This document shows, piece by piece, positions 61,928 through 64,000 of a stretch of 64,000 bases of DNA. The stretch is from Panagrolaimus kolymaensis (lineage: Eukaryota; Nematoda; Chromadorea; Rhabditida; Panagrolaimidae): positions 5,952,001-6,016,000 of the forward strand of contig JAJQJQ010000009.1 of NCBI GenBank assembly GCA_028622995.1. The letters are read 5' to 3'. The translations under genes and the position numbers were made by a program. Numbering within the stretch: position 1 is the stretch's first letter; every line of letters starts with the position of its first letter. Under the pieces are notes generated by a model. It did not search any database, was not told the origin of the DNA, and saw only the letters and a list, made by a program, of their open reading frames with translations.

Positions 61928-64000
61928 TAATTTAACTTAATAATAATTTTTGCAAAAAAATCCTATAAATGTTGTTTATTTTTTGTTTGTTCAAAGATAA
62001 AAATAATTTTTCCATAAAAACAACTTTTTTTGGTTGCAAGAAAGCTTCAAAAAAATTTCCAATGCCAAGAATAATAATAAATTAGATCAAAAGAGATGCT
62101 TCAAATTCATTCAACAAAATTCTGTTTGCTTCCTTAATCTTTGATCAAAGTTAAAAATTGATGCAAAATCATTTTTTGAGGAAATAAAAAAAACTAAATT
62201 TAAAAATAAATAAGTTCATAAATATCTTTCACATTCTCTTTTTCTTATTTTTTTCAATTACTGTAAAATCAGGCGGCAGTAAAACAGGTGAAAAAAGAAA
62301 TATTTTTAAGAAAGTTAGAAAATACAAAAAGTCAGAGTCACTCATTTTCTTTTACAATTCCCAGAAGTAAAAAAAGAGGGATATGTCAAACGATAAAATT
62401 GTTGTTGTTAAAAATTAAAAGCTATACTTACTTAATTTTTTTTCTTTAGTTTTATGCTTTATTTCTTTCTATTTTCTTTTTTTTGTCTTCTATTATTAAA
62501 AAAACGTACATAGATGATAGGAAGAAAAATGTGTATGTGACAGTCAAAAAAAATGCTTGCGTTGGTTGTCGTTAGTTGAACCTACTCAGAAACCTTTTTA
62601 AGAGGCTTTTCCATAAATTTTTAAAACAAAAGAGAAAAATGTCTGAAGGTGTCGTAGCTTAGGATCCGCTGAGTTACTTTTCTTTTTTGTGACGTTTAAG
62701 CTACAAATAGAAAAATAGATACTTTGTTTCTTTTTTTGCTTCCGCTTTTGTTTTTCATTTTTAATTTATAAATAAAAAAGCTAGGTTGCTTGATTTTGAT
62801 TTATAGTTTTTCATTTATTTTTTATATTCGCTGCTGACAAATTGTTTTTAAAAGCATGTTATTTGTAAATCATTTAGTTTGCTTGTCGTTTTCGTTGGTT
62901 TGAGACTTTTAAAAAAAGTTTGATGGCTTTGTAGCAATAAAAAAACGAAAGGGATAAAAAGGAATGCCCGAACATCATTATTTAAGTGTTAATGATTACG
63001 AAAAAAGTAGTCGAATGAATGAAGCGGAAATTAATTTTTTTTAGCCATTCATTAAAAGGATTAAACTTTTAAGAAAAAATATTTAAAAAAACGGAAATTA
63101 TCTGTCTTCATCGCTTTGCAGCTCGTTTTGCCTCAATTTCGATACAATATTGTTTATTTGCGCAAAAAGATGAGATGCTTACTTAAAAAACATTTGCTAA
63201 AAATATTAAAGGAGCACGATTTTTTTTTTGCTTTTTTTGATCTCTTGTTTGCCTGAAATTATGTTCAATTCCGTCGGTGGCAAAAAAATGTTATTGTGTA
63301 TTTTTCCTTACTTTTAATTTGATACAAATCAAAATGATACCAAAAAAAGCCTCAAACGATTTAGTTTTGTTCGATTAATTTTCAAATCGAAAAAATTTGC
63401 TTCCTTTTAGCTTTTTTTTAGTTTTCAAATTTTCATTCATAGTTTATTCCCCAAAAATACATATTTTTTGGATGTGAGACAGCAGCCATCTTCTTCCCTC
63501 TTCTTTCACATCTTTGTTAATTTTGACATTTTTATACATATTTTTTTTTGCATCACATTTCATTTATTCATTTTTCTTTTTCTTCCTCAAGTTTTTCCAG
63601 TATGAAGAAGAATAAAACTAAGTTTTTTTTATAAAACTTTTCTTGGACCCTACGCTTCGGGAATACAAATTAGCCGCTTGGTTTTGGTTATGCATAAATT
63701 TATTTCCTTTGGTTAAAAGTCAAAAAAAAACTTATTTCCAGAAATCGACCTCACTCAACAAGTCTGTCTCCGTTTTTTTCATCGCATTAAAGAATAATCC
63801 GTTTTTTGACACACAAACCAAAAAAAAGTTGTTTCTTAATGCCACTTTTTTTCTAACATATTTGAAATTCTTAAAGCCTTTTTTTTCTTAAGCTTTGATA
63901 TTTCTATTTTTGGATTTAATAAAATCTGGAAATTTTATCCGATCTTTTTGTGATTTTGAAAGATTTATTATTAGTTTTTTTGTGTTAATTACTATTTCTC
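61928..64000. other. Gene-poor right end
   Basis: About 2.1 kb of AT-rich DNA with many T and A runs. A frame at 63643-63891 (plus) is open for 82 codons but begins with a non-ATG codon, is Lys/Phe-rich and lacks splice or domain support. I see nothing else. Confidence 0.5.

Noticed and set aside
63643..63891. 82-codon plus-strand frame near the right end
   Set aside because: Non-ATG start, Lys/Phe-rich composition typical of AT-rich non-coding DNA, no exon partner.

Overview
This window is nuclear DNA of a nematode. The evidence is consistent: very AT-rich intergenic DNA; compact multi-exon genes with introns mostly of about 45-60 bp, whose acceptors are usually TTTTAG or TTTAAG; two nuclear receptors of the nematode-expanded type (zinc finger ending in CRACAAFFRR); and recognisable orthologues of hecd-1, mrg-1, xdh-1 and a 5-hydroxyisourate hydrolase. 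An F-box-like orphan and the general style point to clade IV (Tylenchina-like), but I cannot fix the species. No prokaryotic gene, tRNA, rRNA or CRISPR array was seen. All gene models were built by eye from splice sites and checked for reading phase across every exon.

Layout. 1-303 (-): first exon of an acetyl-CoA synthetase. 811-1930 (+): short-chain dehydrogenase. 2412-3617 (+): chromo/MRG protein. About 3844-4305 (-): degenerate repeat that looks like a decayed gene. 5318-10466 (+): proton-coupled oligopeptide transporter, with a secreted Pro/Cys-rich gene nested antisense in its 1.9-kb intron (7650-6442, -). 12452-10629 (-): SLC41-type Mg2+ transporter. 18974-13595 (-): 1553-residue tandem heme peroxidase whose first domain has lost both heme histidines. 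20070-20678 (+): small Cys-rich membrane protein. 22215-25188 (+): anoctamin (TMEM16). 28154-25312 (-): Cys-loop ligand-gated channel subunit with a long Thr/acidic/His-rich N-terminal extension.

30223-31358 (+): orphan, F-box-like. 31805-32810 (+): second short-chain dehydrogenase. 34642-35589 (+): phosphoserine phosphatase. 37036-35706 (-): NR2E-like nuclear receptor. 46888-38255 (-): HECTD1/hecd-1 ubiquitin ligase (2739 residues). 51739-50072 and 53766-52217 (-): two tandem paralogous nuclear receptors; the first is interrupted in its last exon by a 166-bp hairpin (MITE-like) element flanked by TATATA. 56280-60957 (+): xanthine dehydrogenase. 61355-61927 (+): 5-hydroxyisourate hydrolase. 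Long gene-poor AT-rich stretches separate these blocks (notably 46.9-50.0 kb and 61.9-64.0 kb).

Functional links: xanthine dehydrogenase and 5-hydroxyisourate hydrolase are steps of the same purine-degradation pathway and lie 397 bp apart on one strand. The two nuclear receptors at 50-54 kb are a recent tandem duplication, and the intact copy lets the hairpin insertion in its sister be diagnosed. The rest looks like an ordinary mix of housekeeping, transport, neuronal and cuticle/extracellular-matrix genes.
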